A stretch of 64,000 bases of DNA from Amylibacter sp. SFDW26 (GTDB lineage: Bacteria; Pseudomonadota; Alphaproteobacteria; Rhodobacterales; Rhodobacteraceae): assembly GCF_009184395.1 (NCBI RefSeq), contig NZ_WEIC01000001.1:514047-578046 (forward strand). Reading direction: 5' to 3'. Shown piece by piece: positions 1 through 9,628 of this stretch. Position 1 is the stretch's first letter. Each line of letters starts with the position of its first letter. The position numbers were made by a program, and so were the translations under genes. Under the pieces are notes generated by a model. That model did not search any database. It saw nothing but the letters and a program-made list of their open reading frames with translations, and was not told where the DNA came from.

Positions 1-449
1 CCGTCAGAAACGGATGCCATGATGATCAGGATACAGTCGCCACCCCATGCGCGGGCTTGGGCAACTTGGTAGGTGTCGTACATGAAATCTTTGCGCAATG
101 CAGGCAGATCACAAGCGGCACGGGCTTGTGTCAGAAATTCTGGTGCGCCTTGAAAGCTTGGCGTGTCTGTCAGGACTGATAAACATGTTGCTCCACCTGT
201 CTGATAGGCTTCTGCCAATGCAGGTGGGTTGAAATCTGGGCGGATCAAACCTTTAGATGGGCTGGCTTTTTTGATTTCGGCAATCAGGCCATAGCCTGTT
301 TCACATGCTTTTTCCAAAGCGGCAGCAAAACCGCGTGTTGGGCTGGCTTCTTTGGCCATGAATTCCAAGTCATGAAATGGCAGGGCGCGCTTTTGCTTTA
401 CCACCTCTTCAAGCTTATACTCTTTGATTTTATCTAAGATATCAGCCAT
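1..449 (-). CDS. trpC: Indole-3-glycerol-phosphate synthase, 3' part cut by window edge
   Basis: Closes the indole ring from carboxyphenylaminodeoxyribulose phosphate in tryptophan synthesis (cytoplasm). The ATG lies at 449, directly after the trpD stop, and the reading frame runs open to the left edge, giving about 149 N-terminal residues; the usual length is about 260-270, so the C-terminal half of the barrel is missing here only because the window ends. Visible family motifs are [11 protein letters not shown], with the phosphate/substrate-binding lysine region, and LRKDF. It is the last visible member of the trpG-trpD-trpC run with no spacing to trpD, so the three are almost certainly one transcript. 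Confidence 0.95.
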   Translation of the reverse strand, partial: MADILDKIKEYKLEEVVKQKRALPFHDLEFMAKEASPTRGFAAALEKACETGYGLIAEIKKASPSKGLIRPDFNPPALAEAYQTGGATCLSVLTDTPSFQGAPEFLTQARAACDLPALRKDFMYDTYQVAQARAWGGDCILIIMASVSD

Positions 450-1469
450 TTAAGATGCCTCTGATGTAATTTTAGCCAACAGAGCCAGTTTTTCTTTTGC
501 TTTGCCACTGTCGATGCTTTCGGCAGCAATCTCAACGCCAGCTTTCAGATTATCAGCTTTATCAGCCACAACCAAAGCTGCGGCTGTGTTCAACAGAACT
601 GCATCACGGTAGGCTGAGGCCTCACCTTCAAGCAATGCTGCCATAGCTGCTGCATTAAATTCAGGGTCACCGCCTTTGATCGCTTCAAAAGGATGCACAG
701 GCAGACCAGCATCTTCTGGGTTAATCTCTCGATCAGTGACTTTGCCATTCTCCAGCGCCGCTAACCATGTGACACCTGCGATAGAAATCTCATCTGTGCC
801 ATCAGAGCCATGCACCAACCATGCTTTTTCAGAGCCAAGCTCCAAAAGCACTTCTGCCATAGGGCGGATCATGTCGCGGGAAAAGGCACCTGTTAATTGG
901 CGTTTTACGCCAGCAGGGTTTGTGAGTGGTCCAAGGATATTGAAAATCGTGCGTGTGCCCAATTCCATACGCGTTGGCATTACGTGGCGTACCGCAGGGT
1001 GGTGCATTGGTGCCATCATAAAGCCGATGCCAGCCTCGTTAATAGCGCGTTCTACCACGTCTGGGCCAACCATGACGTTTACGCCTGAAACTGACAGCGC
1101 ATCCGCAGTACCTGATTTAGATGTCAGGTTTTTATTGCCGTGCTTTGCCACAACAACACCCGTACCAGCTGTAACGATTGCAGTGGCCGTTGAAATGTTC
1201 AGCGTGGATTTTCCATCACCCCCTGTGCCAACGATATCAATCGCACCTTTAGGAGCTTTAACAGGGTTACATTTGGCGCGCATAACGGCTGCGGCAGCGG
1301 CGTATTCTTCAACCGTTTCGCCGCGTGTGCGCATAGCCATCAACAAACCACCTGTTTGGGATGGTGTTGCTTTGCCTTCCATGATGATATCGAACGCGGC
1401 TTCTGCCTCTGCACGTGTCAAAGGGCCGTCGGCGGCTTTGCCTATTAAGGGTTTTAAGGCGTCGCTCAT
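450..1469 (-). CDS. trpD: Anthranilate phosphoribosyltransferase
   Basis: Transfers phosphoribosyl from PRPP to anthranilate, the second step of the tryptophan branch. The protein has 339 residues, the normal length. The glycine-rich PRPP-binding motif [14 protein letters not shown] is intact near residue 80, and the conserved [15 protein letters not shown] segment follows. The start ATG at 1469 overlaps the trpG stop in an ATGA arrangement, and the stop abuts the trpC start, so translation of the three genes is probably coupled. It is not fused to trpG, unlike in enterobacteria. Confidence 0.97.
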   Translation of the reverse strand: MSDALKPLIGKAADGPLTRAEAEAAFDIIMEGKATPSQTGGLLMAMRTRGETVEEYAAAAAVMRAKCNPVKAPKGAIDIVGTGGDGKSTLNISTATAIVTAGTGVVVAKHGNKNLTSKSGTADALSVSGVNVMVGPDVVERAINEAGIGFMMAPMHHPAVRHVMPTRMELGTRTIFNILGPLTNPAGVKRQLTGAFSRDMIRPMAEVLLELGSEKAWLVHGSDGTDEISIAGVTWLAALENGKVTDREINPEDAGLPVHPFEAIKGGDPEFNAAAMAALLEGEASAYRDAVLLNTAAALVVADKADNLKAGVEIAAESIDSGKAKEKLALLAKITSEAS

Positions 1470-2047
1470 GCTGTTTCCTTTGCTTCATCAAGGAAGTTCT
1501 TGAGCATGGCATGACCATGTTCAGAGGCAATGCTTTCAGGATGAAATTGGCAGCCGTGAATGGGCAATTCTTTGTGCTTGAGCCCCATAATTGTGCCGTC
1601 TTCTAACCAAGCAGTGATTTCTAGGCTGTCTGGCAGCGTATCACGGTCAACGACCAGTGAATGGTAACGTGTTGCTTCGAATGGGCTTGGCAAGCCAGTA
1701 AACAAAGATGTGTTATTGTGATGCATCGTACCCATCTTGCCGTGTACGATATCCGTGTGACGTACAACTTTACCGCCAAACGCCTGACCAATTGTCTGGT
1801 GACCCAAGCACACGCCAATCAGCGGTGTTTTGGTTTCTGCTGCGGCTTCTGTCATAGCCAAACAAATGCCCGCTTGATCTGGATCACATGGGCCAGGGGA
1901 CAGCATGATTGCTGATGGATTTAAGGCCATAGCCTCTTGTACATTCAGTTCGTCATTGCGTTTTACAACGACATCAGCACCCAATTCACCAACATAGTGG
2001 ACAAGGTTGTAGGTAAAGCTGTCGTAGTTATCGATTAATAGCAGCAT
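1466..2047 (-). CDS. trpG: Anthranilate synthase glutamine amidotransferase subunit
   Basis: Supplies ammonia from glutamine to TrpE for anthranilate formation. The 193-residue reading from the ATG at 2047 ([14 protein letters not shown]) matches the family start; the frame is open for 26 more codons upstream, but those residues have no family character and would run through a hairpin. The class I amidotransferase triad is complete: Cys80 in GVCLGHQ, His169 and Glu171 in FHPES. It heads the trpG-trpD-trpC operon, whereas its partner trpE lies more than 2 kb away in another unit. A hairpin followed by four U residues lies in its leader. Confidence 0.96.
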   Translation of the reverse strand: MLLLIDNYDSFTYNLVHYVGELGADVVVKRNDELNVQEAMALNPSAIMLSPGPCDPDQAGICLAMTEAAAETKTPLIGVCLGHQTIGQAFGGKVVRHTDIVHGKMGTMHHNNTSLFTGLPSPFEATRYHSLVVDRDTLPDSLEITAWLEDGTIMGLKHKELPIHGCQFHPESIASEHGHAMLKNFLDEAKETA

Positions 2048-2068
2048 CAGTTTATTCCAGTTACACGT

Positions 2069-2093
2069 AAAACAGGGGTGAACCCTGTGAAAT
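2069..2093 (-). promoter_or_regulatory. Hairpin with short U tract in the trpG leader
   Basis: Read on the minus strand, ACAGGG-TTCAC-CCCTGT is followed by TTTTA, about 20 nt upstream of the trpG start. It resembles a small intrinsic terminator and could act as an attenuator or pause site. No Trp-rich leader peptide is visible: the upstream open frame has a single Trp codon. The function is inferred only from position. Confidence 0.35.
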
Positions 2094-2167
2094 TCTGCGC
2101 TATACATGCCCCGAGTAGGCGACAATGGTCAATAGACAGACCAGCGTTTTATAAGGAGCAGGGCAAT

Positions 2168-3439
2168 ATGTCAGTGGTTAAAGGTTTATCCGGATTTATC
2201 GTAGGATTAGGTGTGGGTGGCGCTGCCTTAACTGGTGTTGCAAGTTTTGTGCCACAATTTGAAGGTTTTGCATCTTTAGAAAGCTCCGAAACAGAACAAA
2301 CAGCTAAGGATACAAAGCCTGTCGAGGTTGTACCAGAAGCTGAAGAAATCGCGGTTTCAGAGGAAAATACTGCTGAAGAAGCGGTGCCAGAGAAAACAAA
2401 ACCAGAAGTTGATGAGCCTGATGTTGAGATTGCCGAAAAAACAGAAGAGCCAGCAACAGAAAGCGCACCAGAGATAAAAGAGGAAGAGATTGCTGTTATT
2501 GTGCCAGAGCCCAAAGAGGGGCTGACAGATACAGAAACTCCGGAAAAAGCGGAACCTGAGCAAGAAAAGAAAAAGATTAATCTGCCGACAATTCAGCCAG
2601 AAGAGCCTAAAGAAGAGGTCGTTGAAACCGCAAAAGAGCCTGTTAAAGATCAAGGTATCACAATTGGCAAAAAGCCATCATCGTCTTTGCCGTCAATTTC
2701 TGCGGAGGAACCTGCGCCAGAAGTAGCAGTAGCAGAAGAAGAAAAGCCTGATGGGAATGCTTTAGAGTTCAATGCTATAAAATTTGAACGTGGCGAGCGT
2801 CCTTTGATGGGTATCGTCCTAGAAGATATTGGCGCTAAAGGTTTGGATGTTGATAAACTTAAAACGTTGAATGCACCCATAACGATTGCGATCCGCACGG
2901 ATGCACCAGATGCGTCAGAGCGCGCTTTGTCTTATAAAGCAGCGGGTTTTGAGGTCATTGCTATGGCGCCGTCAGGACGTACTGAGGCGTTGAACATTGC
3001 ATTGAACCCAAATCAGGTAAAAGACGCACTGAATGTATTATTCACATCAGTCCCAAATGCAGTTGGCCTTATTGATAACCCTCAAGCCAAGTTGCAAAAA
3101 AGCAGCCGTACATCGGATGCTGTTATTGAAAGTTTTGTTGAGACTGGGCACGGCTTGATTACATATGCCAAAGGCTTAAACTCTGTTGATCGATCAGCAC
3201 AGTTCAAAGGGGTCAAAACAGCAAAGGTTGCACGTATATTGGACGAGAATCGCGAAAACAAAGCTCTTATAGCGCGGTACTTGGACCGTGTTTCCCTTGA
3301 TGCGGGTCGGGATGGAAAAGTTCTAATTCTAGGAACAACAGCAAAAGATACTGTTGCGGCATTAGCAGGGTGGATCCTGAGTTCTAAAGGACAAAGCGTT
3401 TCCATTGCCCCTGCATCTGCGGTCTTGTTAAGTAAGTAG
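2168..3439 (+). CDS. Envelope-anchored divergent polysaccharide deacetylase-like protein
   Basis: Its 423 residues start at the ATG at 2168, preceded by AAGGAG; an earlier in-frame start at 2078 has no ribosome site. Residues about 5-28 form one hydrophobic segment (signal anchor). Residues about 35-210 are a very acidic Glu/Pro/Lys-rich, probably disordered spacer, and residues about 225-423 resemble the divergent polysaccharide deacetylase family (YibQ/DUF610). The usual metal-site motif IDDLG is replaced by LEDIG, and the histidine expected after 'AAGFEV' is absent, so activity is doubtful. It may be a periplasmic structural or binding protein. It is divergent from trpG and convergent with an unknown gene. 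Confidence 0.75.
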   Translation: MSVVKGLSGFIVGLGVGGAALTGVASFVPQFEGFASLESSETEQTAKDTKPVEVVPEAEEIAVSEENTAEEAVPEKTKPEVDEPDVEIAEKTEEPATESAPEIKEEEIAVIVPEPKEGLTDTETPEKAEPEQEKKKINLPTIQPEEPKEEVVETAKEPVKDQGITIGKKPSSSLPSISAEEPAPEVAVAEEEKPDGNALEFNAIKFERGERPLMGIVLEDIGAKGLDVDKLKTLNAPITIAIRTDAPDASERALSYKAAGFEVIAMAPSGRTEALNIALNPNQVKDALNVLFTSVPNAVGLIDNPQAKLQKSSRTSDAVIESFVETGHGLITYAKGLNSVDRSAQFKGVKTAKVARILDENRENKALIARYLDRVSLDAGRDGKVLILGTTAKDTVAALAGWILSSKGQSVSIAPASAVLLSK

Positions 3440-3464
3440 TAAGCGTTTAAGCAAAAACGCTTAC
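3439..3464. terminator. Bidirectional hairpin between convergent genes
   Basis: A perfect 10-bp stem GTAAGCGTTT / AAACGCTTAC with a 6-nt loop covers the stop codons of both convergent neighbours. It has no clear T tract on either strand, so it may terminate weakly or mainly protect 3' ends. Confidence 0.55.
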
Positions 3465-4073
3465 TTGTGTTACAGCATATAATGCTGTGTAGCTTAAGAT
3501 AAATAATCTAGGTGCAAGTGCTGCGCAGAACGCAATAGCGCCGTCTTTTAGACTTAGCGACCCTACCGGACGTTTTAGGTTTTCTACAATCTTTTTAGGC
3601 ATTTTTACGCATCTTGCACTTGTCGTAGCATGAATAAAATCACGGACGTTAAAGGCGTCTTTTGGAGTAACTCTTGCTAATGGTTTATTCTTTTTCATGC
3701 GATTGAAAAAACAGTATTTCTTTGGTTTCTGCGTATCATTTAACAGCTCTTCAAGTTCTTGATCTGTTAACTGATCTTTTAGGTTTTTTTCAAGCTCTTG
3801 AAAGACAAAGGTTCTGAAGTCGTCTTCGATTTCTGGATAGAACCCTTTTGCCATACGGCTAAGGGAAACGCGGTTTCCAAAGCGGGCATCACAGAAGATT
3901 TTCTGAATTTTTTTTGGAGCTGCGTTAAATGCAGTAACAGTTTTCGGGTCCCGAAACATTACCATACGCCCCATACCGCTATTGGGTGCGCAGTCTTTGT
4001 TGTGTGCAGGTGTTTCTAGGAATAAGTCGCGAGGGATGTCAGCAGCGACATCAAAATCATAATTAAGGGCCAT
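3447..4073 (-). CDS. Unknown protein, 208 aa
   Basis: I do not recognise this protein. The ATG at 4073 begins a frame that stays open for 208 codons and ends inside the shared hairpin with the deacetylase-like gene. The protein is basic in its second half and has one C-terminal hydrophobic stretch (about residues 180-200, AIAFCAALAPRLFILSYTAL), which could be a membrane segment; there is no N-terminal signal. Cys residues are scattered and form no obvious metal motif. It lies alone between trpE and the trpG side, without overlap with either. Its codon use resembles that of its neighbours, which favours a real gene. Confidence 0.6.
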   Translation of the reverse strand: MALNYDFDVAADIPRDLFLETPAHNKDCAPNSGMGRMVMFRDPKTVTAFNAAPKKIQKIFCDARFGNRVSLSRMAKGFYPEIEDDFRTFVFQELEKNLKDQLTDQELEELLNDTQKPKKYCFFNRMKKNKPLARVTPKDAFNVRDFIHATTSARCVKMPKKIVENLKRPVGSLSLKDGAIAFCAALAPRLFILSYTALYAVTQVSVFA

Positions 4074-4219
4074 TAGTTCTATCCTTTGGGCAGCTTGGAT
4101 GGGGTGGGGAACTAATACTGAAAGTAACCAAATACTAACTAAAGTATAAGTTTTGGTTTGGGGCGGCCATAGGGCAGATTTGTGAAAATTTAGTGCCGTT
4201 ATGTCATTTTAAACAGGAT

Positions 4220-5734
4220 TTAGTTGCCTGATTTAAAGTCAACAAACAGCCCTGCATCCTTTGCTGCTTGACGTAATGCATTGGATTTATTGACTGTTTC
4301 TTGAAATTCAGCTTCAGGATCACTGTCATAGACAACGCCGCCACCCGCTTGGATGTAAAGCTTTTCGTCTTTTGTGACTGCTGTACGCAGAGCAATACAG
4401 ATGTCCATATCACCGTTAGCAGAAAAATAACCGACACCGCCGCCGTATACGCCGCGCTTTTCAGTTTCCAACTCGTCAATGATCTCCATGGCACGAACTT
4501 TTGGTGCACCAGATACTGTGCCTGCTGGCAAACCTGCGAGTAGGGCGGAGATGGCGTCATGTTCGTCTGATAGTTCACCTACGACGTTGGATACTATGTG
4601 CATCACATGGCTGTAGCGTTCGATGATGAATTGCTCATTTGGGTTCACTGTGCCGATTTTAGCAACACGGCCCACATCATTGCGACCAAGATCTAATAAC
4701 ATCAGATGTTCAGCCAGCTCTTTTGGGTCAGCCAAAAGATCAAGCTCTAGCGCTTTATCTTCTTCGGGTGTTTTGCCGCGCATACGTGTGCCTGCGATTG
4801 GGCGAATAGTCACTTCGCCTTCTTGAACTTTTACAAGGATTTCTGGACTAGCCCCGATCACTTGGAAATCACCGAAGTTGAAATAGAACATATAGGGTGA
4901 TGGGTTCGTGCGACGCAAAGCGCGGTACAAAGAGAACGGCGGTAGTTTAAAGTCTTGTGTCCAGCGTTGTGATGGGACGACCTGGAAGATATCGCCTGCA
5001 CGAATGTAGTCTTTGGCTTTTTCAACAACTTTAAAGTAATTCTCTTTGGTTGTGTTCGATATTGACGTATCTGTAGTATCCATATCTCCAAAGTCTCGTG
5101 TTTCAGAGGTAACAGGACGGTCAAGATCAGACACAGCATCCATGACACGTTCAGCAGCTTGATTATAAGCGGCGCGCGCATTCAACCCATTATCTGCCCA
5201 TACCGGAGAGATAACAGTAATTTCGCCTTTTACACCGTCGATAACCACAACCACAGAAGGGCGGATCATTACTGCATCGGGCAGTTCAATAGGGTCTGGG
5301 TTCACGTCAGGAAGATTTTCAACCAAACGGATCATGTCATAACCAAGATAACCAAACAGGCCTGATGCCATCGGTGGTAAATCTGCGGGCAGATCAATGT
5401 GGCTCTCAGTAATTAATGCGCGCAATGTTGTGAGTGGGTCACCTGCAAGATCCTCAAAAGCCTCTTCGTCAAAGCGTGCAGAGCGGTTCACACGCGATGT
5501 AGTACCATTACAATCCCAGATCAAATCTGGTTTCATTCCAATGATGGAATAACGTCCCTTAATCTCGCCGCCTGTCACAGATTCCAACATAAAGCTGTTC
5601 TTGCCAGCCTGTGATAGCTTCATCATCAAAGACACAGGTGTATCCAGATCTGCGACTAGGCGTGAATAGACAACTTGGTTTTTTCCAGCTTTGAAGTTTT
5701 CTTCAAAAGTGGAGAATTCCGGAGATAGGTTCAT
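4220..5734 (-). CDS. trpE: Anthranilate synthase component I
   Basis: Converts chorismate to anthranilate with ammonia from TrpG. At 504 residues it has normal length for the stand-alone enzyme. The N-terminal part shows the tryptophan feedback-site region (SFMLESVTGG, around residue 50), and the C-terminal chorismate-binding domain has IAGTRMRGKTPEED and LDLGRNDVGRV motifs plus GTVSGAPKVRAMEIID. It begins 3 bp after the ppiD stop, so it is probably cotranscribed with ppiD rather than with trpGDC. Inhibition by tryptophan is expected from the LES motif (family knowledge). Confidence 0.97.
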   Translation of the reverse strand: MNLSPEFSTFEENFKAGKNQVVYSRLVADLDTPVSLMMKLSQAGKNSFMLESVTGGEIKGRYSIIGMKPDLIWDCNGTTSRVNRSARFDEEAFEDLAGDPLTTLRALITESHIDLPADLPPMASGLFGYLGYDMIRLVENLPDVNPDPIELPDAVMIRPSVVVVIDGVKGEITVISPVWADNGLNARAAYNQAAERVMDAVSDLDRPVTSETRDFGDMDTTDTSISNTTKENYFKVVEKAKDYIRAGDIFQVVPSQRWTQDFKLPPFSLYRALRRTNPSPYMFYFNFGDFQVIGASPEILVKVQEGEVTIRPIAGTRMRGKTPEEDKALELDLLADPKELAEHLMLLDLGRNDVGRVAKIGTVNPNEQFIIERYSHVMHIVSNVVGELSDEHDAISALLAGLPAGTVSGAPKVRAMEIIDELETEKRGVYGGGVGYFSANGDMDICIALRTAVTKDEKLYIQAGGGVVYDSDPEAEFQETVNKSNALRQAAKDAGLFVDFKSGN

Positions 5735-5736
5735 TA

Positions 5737-7629
5737 TTAATATCCGTTACCGCCGCCATGCCCGCCAGCGTAACCGCCTGTAAGCTGTGCGTTGATTTGG
5801 TTGATTGCTTCTTGATTGATAGAAACATCCGCATTTGCACGCAAGGCGTTTGAAAACGTAGAAAGTAAATCATTTGCAATCTGGATGTCTAAACGCTGCT
5901 GCACTGATATTGCCAAAGCTTTATTATCGTCTGTAGTCGTATCAAACGCATTAACAGCATCCAAACGCGCTACGAAAACACTGTTTGGACCAGCTATCAT
6001 TTCAGCTTTGTTCGCTTCTAGATTATAAACTGTATCTAATAGGCCATAAGGTGTATTTTCTATAAAGCCAGAACGACGTACGTTTTTTTCAATGTTCACA
6101 GCATAGACACTGAAGCTTCCACCGATATTCAAGCCATCTCTTAACTCTTCTGCTTTCTTTGTTAGCAAGCGTACGGTTTCTGCAGCTTTCCAATCTAAGA
6201 TCACTTGGTCTTTCACTTCATCCAATGTGCGCAATTTTGGTTGTTTGATTTCATCCACACGTAGGGCAAAAATGCTGCCATCTTCAAAGTTGTTAATTTC
6301 AGGGTAATCACCTGGTTCTGATTGATTGGCAATTGTGCGGAAATTTTCATATGCGGCGATGCCATCTGATGTATCCGCAGATAAAGAAATTGTGCCAAGT
6401 TGCATATCTGTGTCTCTTACAAGCTCTTCGATTGTCGCGTCACCAGCTAATAGATCGTCAACGTCTTCGACGATATCATTCACTAAGCGGCGTGCAGCCT
6501 CTCCAGCCAATTCGCCAACAATTTCTGCACGCGCATCTTCGAATGGTGTAACGTCTTTTGCCAAGACAGCATTTACTCGGAAGATTGCAGGGCCCAATGA
6601 TGATTCCACAGGTCCCAAAATACCCGTTTCGTTCGTTGAAAAGATCAAATCAGCCGCTGCTTTTGCAATGCCACCAATTTGGACATCACCCAAATTAACA
6701 TCTTCTGCTGTCAAACCACGCTCTGAAATAATTGTATCGAATGTTTGTGTATTTGCATCAAGGGCGGAACGAGCTGCTTTTGCCTCTTCCATGCTGCCAA
6801 AAACGATACGGTCTAAGTTGCGCTTTTCTGCTTTGTTAAAGCGGTCGGGTTGAAGGTCATAAGATTCTTGTATCAATGCTTCGTCTATATTCACTTGATC
6901 AGATAACATTTCAGGACTTAACCATGCATATGTAATTTCACGAGACAACGGAGCAGTATATGCTTCTGGTGTTGCTTCATATTGCATTTGAATTTGTGCA
7001 TCTGTTGGAGTTGCCACTGGTGCATCTAACGCATCAGCAGTAAGCTCTATCCATGTAAAATCGCGTGTTTCACGATCATAAGACAAAAGCGCTTGTGTTT
7101 GTGTACCTTGCGATTGAACGCCGTTTAAAATTGCAGATTCAATAAAGCCACGTGATGCTTGTTTGCGAAGGATGTCTTCATATTCTTTTGTAGACAATCG
7201 AGCATTCTGTAATGCATTTTGATATGCTTCATTATCAAAGCTACCATCAATGCCCTGAAAGCTTGCTGTTGCAAGAAGCTGTTGGCGGACGGCTTCATCA
7301 CCAATGCTAAGACCAAGTTTTTTTGCCGCGTCATCTAAGGCAGCTGTTGTCAGTAAGCCTTCCATAACCTGACGTTGCAGGCCTAATTGTTCGGCTTCAA
7401 GAGCTGTTAATTGACGGCCCGCTTGTTGAGATAGGCTGTTTAGGGATGTGCTGACCGCTTGGGCGTATGCATCAACGCTGACTTTTTCATCGCCAACAGT
7501 TGCGATTGTGCGGATAGTTCCGCCACCAGCACCTGCGCCTCCAAAGCCGATAAGACCTACGATCAATAAGCCTAAGATGATCCAAACTGCTGTTTGGTTT
7601 TTCTTATTAGTGCGCATTGAACCCATCAT
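5737..7629 (-). CDS. PpiD/SurA-type periplasmic peptidyl-prolyl isomerase
   Basis: A 630-residue protein with a cytoplasmic basic N-terminus, one membrane anchor (about residues 14-32, VWIILGLLIVGLIGFGGA) and a large periplasmic part; the SurA_N-like chaperone region comes first and a parvulin PPIC-type domain lies about residues 240-370. PpiD-like proteins sit at the Sec translocon and help secreted proteins fold. Several ATGs occur at the start; the one at 7629 has AAGGGA upstream. The extreme C-terminus is glycine-rich (GGYAGGHGGGNGY). Placement directly before trpE is a common alphaproteobacterial arrangement. Confidence 0.88.
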   Translation of the reverse strand: MMGSMRTNKKNQTAVWIILGLLIVGLIGFGGAGAGGGTIRTIATVGDEKVSVDAYAQAVSTSLNSLSQQAGRQLTALEAEQLGLQRQVMEGLLTTAALDDAAKKLGLSIGDEAVRQQLLATASFQGIDGSFDNEAYQNALQNARLSTKEYEDILRKQASRGFIESAILNGVQSQGTQTQALLSYDRETRDFTWIELTADALDAPVATPTDAQIQMQYEATPEAYTAPLSREITYAWLSPEMLSDQVNIDEALIQESYDLQPDRFNKAEKRNLDRIVFGSMEEAKAARSALDANTQTFDTIISERGLTAEDVNLGDVQIGGIAKAAADLIFSTNETGILGPVESSLGPAIFRVNAVLAKDVTPFEDARAEIVGELAGEAARRLVNDIVEDVDDLLAGDATIEELVRDTDMQLGTISLSADTSDGIAAYENFRTIANQSEPGDYPEINNFEDGSIFALRVDEIKQPKLRTLDEVKDQVILDWKAAETVRLLTKKAEELRDGLNIGGSFSVYAVNIEKNVRRSGFIENTPYGLLDTVYNLEANKAEMIAGPNSVFVARLDAVNAFDTTTDDNKALAISVQQRLDIQIANDLLSTFSNALRANADVSINQEAINQINAQLTGGYAGGHGGGNGY

Positions 7630-7800
7630 AGTCGATCATCCCTTTTTAATCTTTGAAAGGTTTTAGGATGATGTCAGGGGACTGGCAAGCGAGGAGTAAG
7701 GGCAAAACAAGCTTATTTTAGAAAATAAAGCCTATTAGAGGGTGATCACACGGTGAATTGATGGCTTGACCAATTCTTATTCTAGCGCGATAGGGGGAGC

Positions 7801-9612
7801 ATGGCTGCACCTCCGATTTTGACCTTATCTGATATACGCCTTGGTTTTGGCGGAAACCCACTGTTTACAGGACTTGATCTTGTGATCTCTGAAGGAGCGC
7901 GTTTGTGTCTTGTCGGGCGTAATGGATCAGGTAAATCGACGCTGTTGAAAGTGATCGCTGGATTGGTGCAAGCAGATGAAGGCGAACGGTTTTTAAGGCC
8001 ACGTCAATCTGTGGGCTATATGGAACAAGACCCTGATCTGTCTGGTTATGAGACATTGCGTGATTATGCGATGACCTCTTTGGATGCGGCGGATGCTTAC
8101 CGCGTGGATATGGTGGCCGAAGGTTTGAAGTTGGATTTGGACCGCGCCCCTGACACCGCATCTGGTGGGGAGCGCAGGCGTGCGGCTTTGACTAAGATTG
8201 TTGCAGAAGATCCTGATCTAATGTTGTTGGATGAGCCAACGAACCATTTAGATGTGGAAGCTATTGCTTGGTTAGAGGATCATTTGCGGACGACACGCAA
8301 AGCGTTCGTGTTGATCAGTCACGATAGAACATTCCTGCGGACATTGACCAAAGGTATCATATGGGTTGATCGTGGGTTGGTACGCCAACACCCAAAAGGC
8401 TTTGAAGCTTTCGAAGACTGGCGCGATAAGATGTTCGATGAAGAAGATCAACAACGTCATAAACTTAATCGCCTAATAAAGGCCGAAGGCCGCTGGGCGG
8501 TTGAAGGTATATCTGCACGCCGCAAACGCAACCAAGGGCGTGTGCGGCGCTTGGCAGATCTACGTGCTGAAAAAGCAGGGCAAATCAAGCGTACGGGCAC
8601 GGCTGCTATGGCGCTGGATACGGGGCCTAAATCTGGTAAACTGGTGGTCGAGGCCATAGGGGTTAGCAAAGCTTATGATAAGCCTATTGTTCAGAACTTT
8701 GATCTGCGTGTGATGCGAGGGGAACGTATTGCATTGGTTGGACCAAATGGTGTGGGTAAGACCACGCTATTGAATATCCTGACAGGGCAAACAGAGCCTG
8801 ATAGTGGCACAATTAAACTGGGAACAAACCTTGTCTCAGCGATCTTTGATCAGAACCGCGCGCAATTAGACCCAACAGCCAGTCTGTGGGATACTTTGAC
8901 CATGGATAAAGAGTTGGGTGTATCGGGTAAGAATGACCAGATCATGGTGCGAGGGAACCCTAAACATGTCGTGGGATATCTAAAAGAGTTCTTGTTTGAT
9001 GATAACCAAGCACGTGGGCCTGTGTCAGCATTGTCTGGTGGGGAAAAGGCGCGCTTGTTGCTGGCACGTATTATGGCGAAACCCAGCAACCTGCTGATCC
9101 TTGATGAGCCAACAAATGATCTGGATGTTGAAACGCTGGATTTATTACAAGAGATTTTAGATGGTTATGATGGTTCTGTAATTCTTGTCAGCCACGACCG
9201 CGATTTCCTTGATCTTGTAGCCACCACAACCATTGCGATGGAGGGCGATGGGAATGCCACTGTTTATGCTGGCGGTTGGTCTGATTACCGTTCACAGCGT
9301 AAGGAAATATTGGGGCAGGTGGCTAAGGCTCCCAAAAAGGCGAAAAAGACAGATGCTAAAGGGGTAGCAGAGCTAGACCAATCTGGGCTTAATTTTACAC
9401 AAAAGCATCGTTTGGAAGAATTACCAAGCGTAATGGAGCGTTTAGAGGCCGAGATTGCCAAGCTGCAAGAGTTTATGTCAGACCCAGAATTGTTTACAAA
9501 AGAACCAATAAAGTTCCAAAAGGCCACAGATGCCTTGATCGAACGCCAAGCTGCGTTAGATGCAGCGGAAGAAGAATGGCTAGAGCTGGAGGCTTTGGCA
9601 GAAGAAACATAA
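7801..9612 (+). CDS. ABC-F family ATPase (Uup-like)
   Basis: A soluble tandem ATPase of 603 residues, without membrane segments. Domain 1 has Walker A GRNGSGKST (39-47), signature SGGERRR and LLDEPTNHLD. Domain 2 has GPNGVGKTT (about 318), SGGEKAR and LILDEPTNDLD. A Lys/Glu-rich coiled-coil C-terminal tail (about 510-600) is typical of Uup. ABC-F proteins act on ribosomes or nucleic acids rather than in transport; Uup is linked to ribosome rescue and precise excision in E. coli. AGGGGGAG precedes the ATG. The exact subfamily role is inference. Confidence 0.92.
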   Translation: MAAPPILTLSDIRLGFGGNPLFTGLDLVISEGARLCLVGRNGSGKSTLLKVIAGLVQADEGERFLRPRQSVGYMEQDPDLSGYETLRDYAMTSLDAADAYRVDMVAEGLKLDLDRAPDTASGGERRRAALTKIVAEDPDLMLLDEPTNHLDVEAIAWLEDHLRTTRKAFVLISHDRTFLRTLTKGIIWVDRGLVRQHPKGFEAFEDWRDKMFDEEDQQRHKLNRLIKAEGRWAVEGISARRKRNQGRVRRLADLRAEKAGQIKRTGTAAMALDTGPKSGKLVVEAIGVSKAYDKPIVQNFDLRVMRGERIALVGPNGVGKTTLLNILTGQTEPDSGTIKLGTNLVSAIFDQNRAQLDPTASLWDTLTMDKELGVSGKNDQIMVRGNPKHVVGYLKEFLFDDNQARGPVSALSGGEKARLLLARIMAKPSNLLILDEPTNDLDVETLDLLQEILDGYDGSVILVSHDRDFLDLVATTTIAMEGDGNATVYAGGWSDYRSQRKEILGQVAKAPKKAKKTDAKGVAELDQSGLNFTQKHRLEELPSVMERLEAEIAKLQEFMSDPELFTKEPIKFQKATDALIERQAALDAAEEEWLELEALAEET

Positions 9613-9628
9613 GCTTGGGGAGAGGCAT

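Noticed and set aside
676-1503. 275-codon plus-strand frame opposite trpD
   Set aside because: The trpD product is complete and conserved; the opposite frame has no recognisable protein or ribosome site.
2048-2125. N-terminal extension of trpG by 26 codons
   Set aside because: The extension lacks family similarity and runs through the leader hairpin; the ATG at 2047 fits the family start.
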